A stretch of 26,249 nt of DNA from the NCBI GenBank assembly GCA_032718475.1, contig JAUCBJ010006433.1, positions 1 to 26,249 of the forward strand, in the 5' to 3' direction. A model generated the notes under the pieces. The model was not told the origin of the DNA. It searched no databases and was given only the letters and a program-made list of their open reading frames with translations. Shown in pieces: positions 17,371 to 26,249 of the stretch (positions within the stretch are counted from its first letter, which is position 1; every line of letters starts with the position of its first letter). The position numbers were made by a program, and so were the translations under genes. The stretch comes from Nemertoderma westbladi (lineage: Eukaryota > Xenacoelomorpha > Nemertodermatida > Nemertodermatidae).

Positions 17371-18104
17371 AGTTTGGCAGGTGTGAAGTCCCCTGTTTCT
17401 ATAGGTAGTGTCTTGTCATATATTTTCCTTGTAGGGCTGACCTCGATGTTTGGTGGCTGCCCAAGCAAGTTGCTGAAGTGATTTTTCCACTTCCCAACAC
17501 GTGCTTCAGGACTATCGGCTTTGAGGCGCCCCTTTGCACAACTTTTCCGACCAGATACCTCATTTACAGTTTGCCAGGTAAGTCTTGATTGTTGCTGTAT
17601 GTGAGCAGTTGTAATTGCTTCAATTTTATACTGTATGTACTTTTCCTGGCTGATGTTGTAGGCCAATTTAAGATCATCCTTAGCTTTCTCAACCTTGTTA
17701 ATGTTTTCTATTGTTGGTTGTTCGCTTTTAACTTTGTAGGCTATCTTAAGATCTTCTCTCTTACAAGTAACTTCAGAGTTTTCCCATGGCACATACTGTT
17801 TTTGTTTGGGTTTCTGGGGGATATGCCTCTTAGCTGATTCCTTATGGGCTGTTATTATATTCTGGTATATTGAATCGGTGGACAGGTCTTCATCCATTGA
17901 CTGAAGTGCTTCAAAGCGGTTTTGAACTTCTACTGTGTAAGCATCCTTTACTGCATAGTCAGTTCTGAGTTTCTCCCAGTCATAGTTGATTTGCATGCTT
18001 GTCCTGGGTTTGCTGGCTCTCAAACTGAGTCTGATCTCTGCAGTCACAATTCTGTGGTCCGAACCAATTAGGTTGAAGGAGCTGAATGCCTCACAGTTGA
18101 TCAT
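17367..18104 (-). pseudogene. LINE endonuclease-RT linker
   Basis: A 245-codon open stretch starting inside the endonuclease end (SDHRIVTAEIRLSL) and covering the charged, helical linker to the RT domain: WQTVNEVSGRKSCAKGRL, then RVGKWKNHFSNLLG, the typical WxxHFxxLL segment before LINE RT. The frame ends where the RT domain continues in another frame. Not a separate gene. Confidence 0.75.
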
Positions 18105-18418
18105 GGTGTTTCTCCACTTTTTGTTTATAAGTATGTAATCCAGTTGTACTTTGGTTCCATTAGGGTATTGAAAGGTCCATAGCTTCCCCTTACTCTTTTC
18201 GAATGTGCATGTTTGTTGGTATCAATTCACATTCTTCCATTAGGTCTAAAAGTAAGTACCCATTTCTGTTAGAAGTGCTATTATAGGTGTAACCCTTGAT
18301 GTCTTCTGGGCCAATTTGCGCATTCAGGTCACCAGCAATGACTTTAACATTGTGTTTCGGAATGTCCTTTATAAGTCCAGTCAGATCTTCATAAAACTTG
18401 ACTGATTGTTCTAATCAT
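18040..18418 (-). pseudogene. LINE apurinic/apyrimidinic-type endonuclease (C-terminal part)
   Basis: Reads VKFYEDLTGLIKDIP, then AGDLNAQIGPED (about 18300-18340; GDxNA is the metal-binding signature of exonuclease-endonuclease-phosphatase enzymes), NGYLLLDLMEEC, LDYILINKKWR, and GSDHRIV (about 18044-18064; SDH is the catalytic His motif). The order and sequence fit RTE-type LINE endonucleases, which nick the target for reverse transcription. One or more frameshifts lie between 18100 and 18220, and the N-terminal part with the first catalytic residues is missing. Confidence 0.75.
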
Positions 18419-18525
18419 CTTAATAAAAGATTCTGTGGAGATGGGCGGATAGATGATCCTAGATGACGCGGGGACTGTGGAGGATGATGAAGGGTCGAGA
18501 AGGGGGTCAGGAGGATAGGGTATAA

Positions 18526-19945
18526 CTATTACTGTATTTAGCGGCGACGAACGGATATATCTTTCTATTCGACCTAGGGACCTATGGCAAGAGGAGCAGG
18601 CTGAAGTTAAACCACCTACCGGTTGCGGTGCAGAAACTAGTAAGGTTGAAGACTACGATCAATATTGGATCGGTGATACGTGATGACGCGGAGAGGATTA
18701 ATGGACTGGGAACCCCAAATCTTCTGGACTTGCAGGTAGTCTACATGGCTATGACGAAACCAAATTGAATGGGATTGGTGGATAAGGAAGTTGGCGGCTA
18801 TGACGAAACCAAATTGAATGGGATTGGTGGATAAGGAAGTCGGCAGGAGACAGCGGAGGGAGGCAGCAGGCAGAGAGGCAGATATAATGGGAGGGGAGTA
18901 CGATTTTGAAGCCCAAGACTTGGATGAGTTGAGGTGGGGATTGGAGACCTCGGGCGAGTTTCGGTTAGGGGATGAGGTGGATTGGATGGAAGAGACTGCT
19001 ATACAGTCTACATCTGGACTGCAGGAAATGCCAATGCCTGGGGGGTCCGAAGGCGATTTCAGAAGGAAGTGACCAAGGACGATGGAAGGGTGGAGGGTTA
19101 CGGGCGAATACCAGGCCAGAAAGGGACATGGGACGGCACCACGAGTAGTGTTTGGGGAAACAATACCAAGGGAAGAGGAGGACGATGATATGGGTAGGGA
19201 GGACAAGGTCGAAATGTTCACCTATCAGCGGCTCCGTAGACCCAGGAGGCTAAGCGGAGCCAAGGATGACTTGGGGCAAGAGACAGTGATATATGGTTGT
19301 GACTACTGTGGGAGATTGACCCATCAGCAGAAGAACCGTTTGTATCGTTACCAGAAGGGGACGACATGTCTATATTGCCACGAGTCTAATCATAGGATGG
19401 GCGCTTGCCCAAGGTTGCATCACAGGTGTTCGAAGTGCAAGTTCAGGGGGCACTTTAAGCGCCAGTGCGACTGGATGGAGGGTGAGGAGAAATTCCGTAT
19501 CTTCTGGGATTGGGCCGACGTCGGAGTCATGACAAGGCAAAGGATGACGGCGCAGGGTTCGCAGGAGTTCATGTGGGGGTTTTTCAACATCAACGTACGG
19601 GCCCACCAGGAGATCACCAAGAGGGGACTACCATTCACGTATCAGGAGGTGGCGACAGCGGCATCATATGGAGGGATCATTAACACCCAAAGATATCTGG
19701 ACAGATGGTTACCAGAAAAGAGGATGGAATTCAGGAATTTTCTGGTGGAACACGTGCCACTTGGGATGAAAATAATCTTGTGGGACACTACCAGGGGGAA
19801 GCAGGAGGGACACTCAGTAGGACCACCTGCGAAGCGATATTGTGAGTTAATAATGCCCACACCCATGGATCCAACGACGGGGCTCGGCAAGACAGTATCA
19901 GCGAGAATGAGTAGCCTCAAGAGCAAACAGGAGGGGAGTAAGTGA
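18526..19945 (+). pseudogene. Accessory protein: exonuclease-like region, acidic linker, zinc knuckles (copy D)
   Basis: The frame containing 18541 reads LYLAATNGYIFLFDLGTYG and later NIGSVIRDDAERINGLG and LLDLQVVYMAM. This layout resembles the DEDD 3'-5' exonuclease fold (LFDxxxxG, then KxGHxxxxD, then DxQ). The first catalytic motif (DxE) is not visible, so the assignment is inference. A TGA (about 18768) and a 49-bp tandem duplication then move the frame to that of 18818. There follow an acidic linker (FEAQDLDELRW), a TGA at 19070-19072, a basic stretch, then CDYC-x4-H, CLYC-x4-H-x4-C and CSKC-x4-H-x4-C (two canonical CCHC knuckles, about 19380-19470), a W-rich helical region, GPPAKRY and a Lys-rich tail ending at 19945. 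Removing the duplication makes the two frames one. A homologous protein is in the element at 3829-9512. The likely role is nucleic-acid binding or processing for the element. Confidence 0.65.
18747..18844 (+). repeat. 49-bp tandem duplication
   Basis: The segment GGCTATGACGAAACC...GGAAGT(T/C)GGC occurs twice in direct succession with one visible difference. Because 49 is not a multiple of three, it shifts the accessory ORF frame by one. Confidence 0.9.
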
Positions 19946-20359
19946 TCGAGGTAGGACGGTAATAGAGGTAAAGAGCTGAGATGGTTCCCGTGGGATACGG
20001 GAGGAGCACTCTAGGACTCTAGGACTGATTGCGGGCGATGTTGATGTGCCTGGAAGGCACCGCATGGACACATAAGTACAAATAACTCTCAAGTGCAATT
20101 AATATAGGTGCAATATGCAGTATGTGCGTACGTAATCAATTAATACTAGAGAAATATAATATACCTAGAATAGTCAGATATAACCTTTTCCAATTAGCTA
20201 CTGGGACTGGGGACTAATTGATTGAAACAGGAGGTTGGGACAATGATGGATCTCACTGACATGGTGCACACATGAGTGAGGCCCGATAGGAATGTGTGGA
20301 GAGTGATGGCAAAAAGGGGGTTGAGTATGAGATAAGCGAGGGGAGAAGGTGCTAGGACC
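19946..20359. other. Non-coding 3' region of copy D
   Basis: No gene seen. It contains hairpins CCGT-GGGAT-ACGG (about 19988) and GTGCCT-GGA-AGGCAC (20046-20060), and a short CTCTAGGA duplication (about 20010-20026). Homology to the 3' UTR of copy C begins at about 20360. Confidence 0.5.
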
Positions 20360-20667
20360 TGGTGGGAAGTAAAGAGTGCGAGGTCCAAGTGTGGGGAGCG
20401 AGCATAGAGAGGGATGAGTCCTATGGGACTAGTGAGCGAGGAGAATGGACGACACAGTCCGACATAAATTGTGTGAGGAGAGAGGTCAATCGTCTAAAAT
20501 AGAGATGCCAGATGCCTTGGTACAGCTTAGCTCGCAGATGTGCCAAGGATCAATAGTGAAAACAGACCCAGGGGGGCCAGCCTGGAAAGCTGACCCCGAG
20601 AAGAGAATTCCACTCCACATCCAATACTAGATTGGATTCCAGTGGAATTGGAGCGCACTTAAGGTTG
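20360..20667 (+). other. 3' UTR of BEL copy D with conserved hairpin
   Basis: Counterpart of 16405-16712. The hairpin TCCAAT-ACTAG-ATTGGA (20620-20636) differs from copy C at two stem pairs yet stays paired. A following ATTCC-AGT-GGAAT (20636-20648) palindrome is also largely shared. Confidence 0.65.
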
Positions 20668-20704
20668 ATGCTATCTTCTCACCAGGAAGATAGCATGGGG
20701 GGAG
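20668..20704 (+). promoter_or_regulatory. Hairpin and polypurine tract before the BEL copy D 3' LTR
   Basis: Stem ATGCTATCTTC (20668-20678) with GAAGATAGCAT (20686-20696), loop TCACCAG, then GGGGGGAG and the LTR at 20705. The stem is identical to copy C; the loop and tract length vary by one base each. Confidence 0.7.
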
Positions 20705-21321
20705 TGTAAGCGGATCCAATTCGCTGCACTACCTAGCGGATAATGGGGAAAGTGGCTTTTTACCCATTATAGTTGGCTAGGTGACATTACCAATATAATG
20801 TCACCCAACAACCAACGAAGGCAATATACATTGCCAGCCACAAGGAGAGATGAGAGGCTACAAGCCATATCAGGGGGAAGAAGGAAACTTTCACGTGGGT
20901 ATCAGAGAACAGTGAGTATCAAGGGAATGCAGAATAGGTTAGCCAATGGTGGGGCAGTAAACCATCTGATTGGGATGTATCCATTGGTCAGGCCAAGTAC
21001 CAAGTAGCAATATTCCATATATGTTAGTAATATAACCGTTGCCTTTATTACCTGATGTTCAGTTGGTTTGTGTAGAGCTGTGGAAGCAAGACGGTTTAGA
21101 CTGTCATCGTCGTCAGTAACCGTGCTATTATTATATTCTGATTGTGCTATTATTGTATTCTGACATTACGAACAACTGCCACTAAAACTCAGTTATTCTA
21201 TCGGACTCCAGCCTTTCAGACACCACAAGCCTTTCAGCAGCCAGTGGACGCGGCGACGCATTCTATCCCAAAGCAAACACACCAGTCGGGATTCCCTCAC
21301 CAACTCGGGGATCCCCTCACA
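20705..21321 (+). repeat. BEL copy D 3' LTR
   Basis: Starts TGTAAGCGGATCC after the polypurine tract. The end is placed at CTCACA (21321), because GATCCC(G/C)TCACA is shared with the copy C 5' LTR remnant at 9940. It contains a 10-bp hairpin (20780-20805, loop CCAATA), CAATATTC, and a short duplication of GTGCTATTATTRTATTCTGA (about 21122-21163). Length is about 617 bp. An end near 21174 (GAACA) cannot be excluded. Confidence 0.6.
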
Positions 21322-22650
21322 TTTATATTGTAGAAAAAATTATTCGATAGTGCACTAATATCGGCTATTCTTTACTTTATTCGAGTGACACATGGATAAC
21401 TAGTTGTAGTTGAAAATAAATCCGGGTTATGTATATGAAAGTTGTTAAAATGTTACTAAGTGAAGGAATAACTATAACTTCTCCAAATTTATTATGTTTA
21501 TTCGAACTGGGGTTCGTAGAAGGGCAGATTAATGTGGTTTTTAGGCAGAATTGTTATACAAGCATAAAACTTGGTTCGAAATTTGAAACGTTTCTTTGGG
21601 GTCACTTCGCAAGAAAAAAATGCTAGCCACTTGGAATTCAGACATGGCGGCCAAAGTACACGTTTCCATGGCAACAAGTACTTAATAGTTAATATGACAT
21701 TTATCACCCGTAACTGTGGTGGAGGTTTCCACAAAATGATTTACATATGTGCACATTTGAAAGAATATATGTTGAATACATAATTTTCATATAATTTGCT
21801 TGTTTCCATGGCAACCGACATAAATTAAAGTTTGAAATTTTTAAGTTATCTGCATCATGATATATTACTTCAAAATAACTAGGTTTGCTTTTGTGTGTTC
21901 TTCTTGTTTATGATTACAGTCTCAAATCTCAGAATTTAATTGTTGCCATGGAAACTATTGTAATCATGCCTAATTTGACATACGACACTTTTAATTTCTA
22001 CATTATACCTGTTACAAATTACATTTTACCAATTACACACCTGCTAAATATTTGGTAAGGTTAGATGGGGCGCCATTCCGGCCAAAAGTACAAGACATTC
22101 TCGGTCCGGGAATGTAGATTGTAGATGACATTCTTGGGCCGAGAAGACCACAATCTTCTAAAATAGCTTCCAATGTCTTTCTAAAGGTAAAACATTTCAA
22201 AACCGAGAATACTCCTGAGCATATTACGGGTAAATATTTTGCAAAACCATGCATAAAATATTATCGCAAAAAATACAAAGTCTTTGGAGTTTTCTTATAT
22301 GAACAATAGGACCACCTTGTAAACATTTTATGCGTCACCAGGTAACCTAACTTACAAGAATTGGTCCATGTACCAATGAAGAAGCTGACACACAGATATT
22401 CCTATTCGGACCTCGGCGCGAGCTCCGAGGCTCGACATGCAGCCATAGAGGGATACAAATCTCTTCTCATTGAACCCAAAGGTTGACAGATTCTAATTTT
22501 AATGTTTTATAAGGCTCTGCCAACTTCGTGCTGCGCGAAGTCCCCACTTCGTGTTAATGTGTTGCTTGCTGTGCCGAGTGCCGGCTTATTTCCGATTATA
22601 AATAATATTCAAGTAAAATAAAGTTCACTCTGACTCTGAGGTGGAGACAG
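21322..22650. other. AT-rich region without recognised genes; X-box tandem repeat
   Basis: No reading frame shows family features. It holds a degenerate 140-bp tandem repeat with RFX X-box-like palindromes (listed separately), an imperfect inverted repeat TTCTCGGTCC/GGGCCGAGAA (about 22098-22144) and a G+C-rich patch with CCTCGG-N8-CCGAGG (22413-22432) and CTTCG-TGCTGCG-CGAAG (about 22525-22541). This could be host intergenic sequence or an unrecognised repeat. Confidence 0.4.
21662..22081 (+). repeat. Degenerate 140-bp tandem repeat, 3 units, with X-box palindromes
   Basis: GTTTCCATGGCAAC at 21662 and 21802 and GTTGCCATGGAAAC at 21942 start exactly 140 bp apart. About 15 bases after the first and third, TAATATGACAT and TAATTTGACAT occur at matching offsets, with a weaker equivalent in the second. 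The rest is diverged, so the palindromes are the best-kept part. They fit the RFX-factor X-box consensus (RYYNYY-N2-RRNRAC). Confidence 0.6.
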
Positions 22651-22828
22651 GGGGGGAAACTGGACGCAAAACCCGACTTGGCGAATCAATATCCCGCCTC
22701 AATGTTAAATTATCAATTTAGGAAAATTTTAACGTTATTTTAACCAAAACAATAAACTAAACACAATAGAACAGGTTACAGTTTTATTTTTGAGAGTAAT
22801 CATCTCTTATTTGCGTCCAATTTCCCCT
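22651..22828. repeat. Inverted repeat, MITE-like
   Basis: GGGGGGAAACTGGACGCAAA (22651-22670) is matched in reverse complement by TTTGCGTCCAATTTCCCC (22810-22827) with one mismatch over 18 bases. A second, shorter inverted copy, ACGTCCAGTCCCCCC, follows at 22850-22864. The ~140-bp interior is AT-rich and non-coding. No clear target duplication was seen. Confidence 0.5.
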
Positions 22829-22864
22829 GGAGAAGAATGAATTTTAATTACGTCCAGTCCCCCC

Positions 22865-24618
22865 AGAGGGGGTAATATATAACATATATATAATACAAAG
22901 GCAGTTGGGGATTGGAAACATTTACATTAACATTGATCTGTTATGAATTCCTTAGGCGATGACAATATCTATTCTGTGTAATAATCATAAATTAATCTGC
23001 TAATTATTTTTAAGATAATATAATAAAATCTTTGTTACTGTTTTCTTTTGGGAAACTTCCGTTAATATTATTGGTTCTCAGGACCATATTCATTCATGGA
23101 ACATAGTCATGTATTTTACCATAATGTGATTTCTACATACACACACCCTTATTGTACAAAATGACAAATATTGAAATATTCCATTACAGAGATACAATAT
23201 TTGCGATAGATTATATCTCCAATGGGACACACAGCGCTTTAATTAGTGTACTGAATTATTGTAACAGACCAATATTTGAAGAAATAAAGTTCATTCAACG
23301 ACATAAAATGAACCATGTGACACGGCAGTGGGTCAGTAAACCTTACGAGTACAAAATCACAGTGTGGTAGAATCGCTACAATGTATTCAGCTCCAAAGAT
23401 TCTGACGAAAGACAAAATTTATCTACAATTAAATGTAAGTTACTTTATATAATTGCGTTGCATTATATTATTCATTAAGTAGAAAAGTTACAGAAATATT
23501 TTTGATTTGTATTTTGTAGAAATATAGAAATATTTAGTAATATATTTTCTCCTGAACAGGTTAAATTAAACCTTTCAACAACATTATTAATGTTGCTTCA
23601 TAAACATACAACAACATTCCAGTCACAGTGTGACTGTACACTTAATCGGGTTATACAGTATAAATAACTAGACCTATTATCTGTCTGTACGTACATATTT
23701 AGACCTACTGTACCAGCTGTCTCTATGTACATAAGTACATACGGAGATTTACCATCAGTATGTACGTAGATACCAACACAGAACATCAATCTTTACATAC
23801 ATACAGTAGATACCTACTGTCATTATTACTAAACCATAATTACTATCATCGGCTTGTAATATTATTATTTTAGGTTGATCAACGATACAGAAGATCAAAT
23901 TCTAAGTGAATATAGACGAACCGCCCCAGTTACCAACGCTCCGTGTCGTTCCATCCAATAACCTTCAGTTCCAGAACTTAATAATTGTAAATCAACCCAT
24001 TGTAAGTTATATTTTTTTATATATTATAATGTGAGCCGTATTTTAGGGTGCAGGTTTAATAGTATTTAAATGGAATATGGAAGCAATGTTAAGTTTTTCG
24101 TTTGTGATATTTATGTTCCCGAGATATTCATAGATATTTCGATAGTAAAACAATACCCTTCTGGTGGGTTTGGACGCAGAGTAGAGGCAGTTAGTTTGTA
24201 ATGAATTATTTTACATTTTTTACATATTTTTTTTAATATATGTACGAGGATTATTTTATTTATTTAATATTGGCGAATAGGAGTCAGCATGGAATGAAAA
24301 AATTACATTGAATTTGGTAAGATAAACTTTATTTTGTAATCCATTTCTGTAATGATCTCTGTTTCGGAAGTATCCAAACCAATAGACACGGCAGTACGTA
24401 TCATTTACCTTTCAATAAATAATCGTATAAAATGGCAAAGCGAAAAATCATTCCATTACGCGGGGGGGGGGGGGGGCTGGCTTGGAAGTCAAAATTTTGA
24501 CTGACTAGTTCTGTGGGGTCCGCGCTGGAAATAATTTTTCAGACTTTGCGCGAAATCCCTAGCAACAGACTAAAGAAACTTACTAGTATAGCTTATCATC
24601 AGAAACTAGAATACATAT
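22865..24618. other. AT-rich gene-free region
   Basis: No supported gene. It has short AT microsatellite (about 22878-22894), a patch of TACGTACAT/TACATACA motifs on both strands (about 23685-23820), and a 15-base G run (24462-24476). A 72-codon frame at 23152-23370 lacks any recognisable feature. Confidence 0.5.
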
Positions 24619-24673
24619 CCCGACGTGGAATACCTAACCCGACGTGGAATACCTAACCCGACGTGGAATACAG
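24619..24673. repeat. 19-bp tandem repeat, about 2.8 units
   Basis: CCCGACGTGGAATACCTAA starts at 24619, 24638 and 24657; the last is incomplete. The units are identical, so the expansion is recent. Confidence 0.9.
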
Positions 24674-25664
24674 TACGTAGCCTGATGTCTCCCTGATGAA
24701 GAAAGTGTGAATACAATGTGATGGTGATCAAGCACTGTCACATCTGTCACTTTATGCACATAGTTTATTTATTCTCCCAGTAACCAGAGCATTACTACTC
24801 CAATTGCTTAACCAGTTTGAAAACAAATAATAACTGTGAGGCTGTTTTGTTGGGTACCCCATCATGGTTGGCAAACCATTGGGACGGGTTTTTGTAATGC
24901 AGCAGAGAGCGAATAAACCATAATTATTTGTTGGCGCTTGCCCTTACCCTGGACACCTGCTGCAAGACACAAGATTATTGTAGGTCAAGTTTTACAGATT
25001 CATTTGACTGCTGATGGAGACTGACTCTGAGCCTACTGTATTGAACACACTACACCCAATTCTGCAATTAGGAGTCAAAGGCGCGAATTGACTGCAAACA
25101 CAAAATAAATTTTAGTGTGTTTTAAAAATTGGTGTAATTTAATTAAAAACATTAAAGGAAAGGAGCAGGTTACAGTGACGGCGTTTTCCAACCAAAACAA
25201 AAAACTATACATTATTTCATTTGTGGTCAATTTGCAATGAAGGTCACTATTTTCACTGGCGGTCAAAGTGCGCCACTAATATCTGGCAATTAGACAGACA
25301 CCTCAACTGCTGTAGAACGGAACTAAAACGGATTTTCAAAATCGAATGCACACAGTTGCATTCCAAACCTAGCACCATAGGTCTCCAGCTAAGCACATTG
25401 ATACATACAATGATAGAATAACATAAACCGAACCTGCTAACCATACCACTACCAGTATACCAGTCAACCATATACAGTATGTTCACTGTTTATTGTCATC
25501 ACTAAATAACTAAATCGATTATCGATAGTGGATTACTACAGTATTCTGGAGTTCCCCCTTATATTATTTAATTTATGTCCAATTAATTTTTAATTTTTAA
25601 ATCCCACTAAACCCTACTACATCTCTATCAACTCAACCTGAACCCCTCCCCTCAATTCCGCTCA
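24674..25664. other. AT-rich gene-free region before the last LINE
   Basis: Nothing recognisable. Short frames on both strands (25075-25486) have no features. A palindrome-like CGATTATCGATAG occurs near 25515. Confidence 0.45.
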
Positions 25665-26249
25665 GAGTATGGAATCTTCCAGAAGGAATACAAAGTCCTT
25701 ATCTATTCGAAGAAGAATGTCTACAAGGCTCGCAAAGAGCATGAACTTATCCAGAAATGTGATTCTGATATTTCATCCTTTTGGAATCTTACAAAACGCA
25801 AAGGATCATCGAGGGGGGCGTAACAGGTTCCAGCTGAAGCATGTTCGGACCACTTTACCAATTTACTAACAGCCAACGAGCCACCAACCTTACCGGTAAT
25901 TCCAGACCAACTGATTGCTGAACTTGATAAACCCCCGCAGGGATATGAAGTGACAGCTGCTGTAAACTCACAAAAAACAAAACAAAGCTGCAGGTCCAAA
26001 TGGAATCACGAATGAATCATTGGTTTCGGTCACCTGTTACCTTACCTTTTCGCATTTTTCTCTGTGTTTTACCACGGCAGCTTGCCCTGAGGCCTGGTTA
26101 ATATCGTACCTCATCCCTCTGTATAAAGGCAAGGGGTCAAAGTCTAGTCAGGACTGCTATCGTTGAATAGCCCTCCTATCATGTTTCCTAAAGACTTACT
26201 CATCGATTTTATACAACATGCTCTACCTATGGACTGAATCATCGGGTAA
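25665..26249 (+). pseudogene. LINE reverse transcriptase fragment, broken, runs off the window
   Basis: Pieces in shifting frames read EYKVLIYSKKNVYKARKEH, then DHFTNLLTANEPPTLPVIP (the WxxHFxxLL-type lead-in), AAGPNGITNESL (the KAxGPDGI block), AWLISYLIPLYKGKGSKS and IALLSCFLKTYSSILYNML (the YRxIALLS block). This order is the N-terminal part of a non-LTR reverse transcriptase on the plus strand. There are frameshifts near 25830 and 25965, and a TGA in the YRG motif (about 26164). It differs from the RTE-like LINE at 16889-18420 in motif wording, so it is another family; the clade is not determined. Confidence 0.75.

Larger units (their letters stand above)
16889..18420 (-). mobile_element. 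LINE fragment, RTE-like, truncated at both ends
   Basis: On the minus strand, endonuclease sequence (18418 to about 18040), a linker (to 17370) and reverse transcriptase (to 16889) follow each other in LINE order. The 5' end is truncated inside the endonuclease and the 3' end inside RT, right after motif A (AYGI at about 16889). Loss of the 3' end is not what target-primed insertion gives, so this is a leftover of a larger insertion or a rearranged piece. It separates the LTR start of copy C from copy D. Confidence 0.8.
18421..21321 (+). mobile_element. BEL/Pao family copy D, 3' portion
   Basis: The accessory ORF (18526-19945), a 3' region with hairpins, the polypurine tract (20697-20704) and an LTR (20705-21321) are in order. 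The 3' UTR, the hairpin with polypurine tract, and the LTR start match copy C, so it belongs to the same family. The 5' part including gag and pol is absent: LINE sequence ends at about 18420. No second LTR of this copy is in the window. Confidence 0.7.

Noticed and set aside
23152-23370. 72-codon ORF as a host gene
   Set aside because: No homology features, AT-rich surroundings, and a length expected by chance.

Overview
The window is non-bacterial, repeat-dominated DNA from an animal, most likely an invertebrate genome. It holds BEL/Pao LTR retrotransposons, RTE-like and other LINE fragments, minisatellites, long AT-rich gene-free stretches, CCAAT/TATA-type LTR promoters and RFX X-box sites. 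No intact host gene, rRNA, tRNA or CRISPR array was seen. I cannot name the species.

Layout. (1) 1-1279: copy A of a BEL/Pao element (gag end, zinc knuckles, aspartic protease, first part of the RT region), frameshifted. (2) 1280-3828: copy B, joined in frame to A at a homologous point. It has gag, knuckles and protease, then a large deletion straight to the integrase C-terminus. (3) 3829-9512: a different LTR element, with about 1 kb LTRs at 3829-4884 and 8601-9512. It has no polymerase, one short ORF and a Cys-rich accessory ORF. It interrupts the BEL integrase tail on the left and abuts a 5'-truncated BEL LTR on the right. (4) 9513-16888: copy C of the BEL family, the best preserved. It has an LTR remnant, a long low-complexity gag N-region, a 533-codon open gag-protease stretch, a polymerase deletion, an accessory-protein fragment, minisatellites, a 3' UTR, a polypurine tract and the start of the 3' LTR. 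(5) 16889-18420: an antisense RTE-like LINE fragment. (6) 18421-21321: copy D, the 3' end of the same BEL family, with a long accessory ORF, 3' UTR, polypurine tract and apparently full LTR. (7) 21322-25660: AT-rich DNA without recognisable genes, holding a degenerate 140-bp tandem repeat with X-boxes, a MITE-like inverted repeat and short tandem repeats. (8) 25665-26249: a broken sense-strand LINE RT running off the window.

The most interesting signal is a shared accessory protein in two otherwise different LTR elements, placed just upstream of the 3' LTR. Both versions show a segment resembling a DEDD 3'-5' exonuclease core, followed by Cys/His zinc modules that include CCHC knuckles, a helical region and a basic PP(A/S)K tail. 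C and D also share RNA-level structure: three hairpins in the 3' UTR, at the polypurine tract and in the LTR, two of them with compensatory base changes that argue for selected structure. All protein-coding units here look disabled. Function statements refer to the families, not to activity of these copies.
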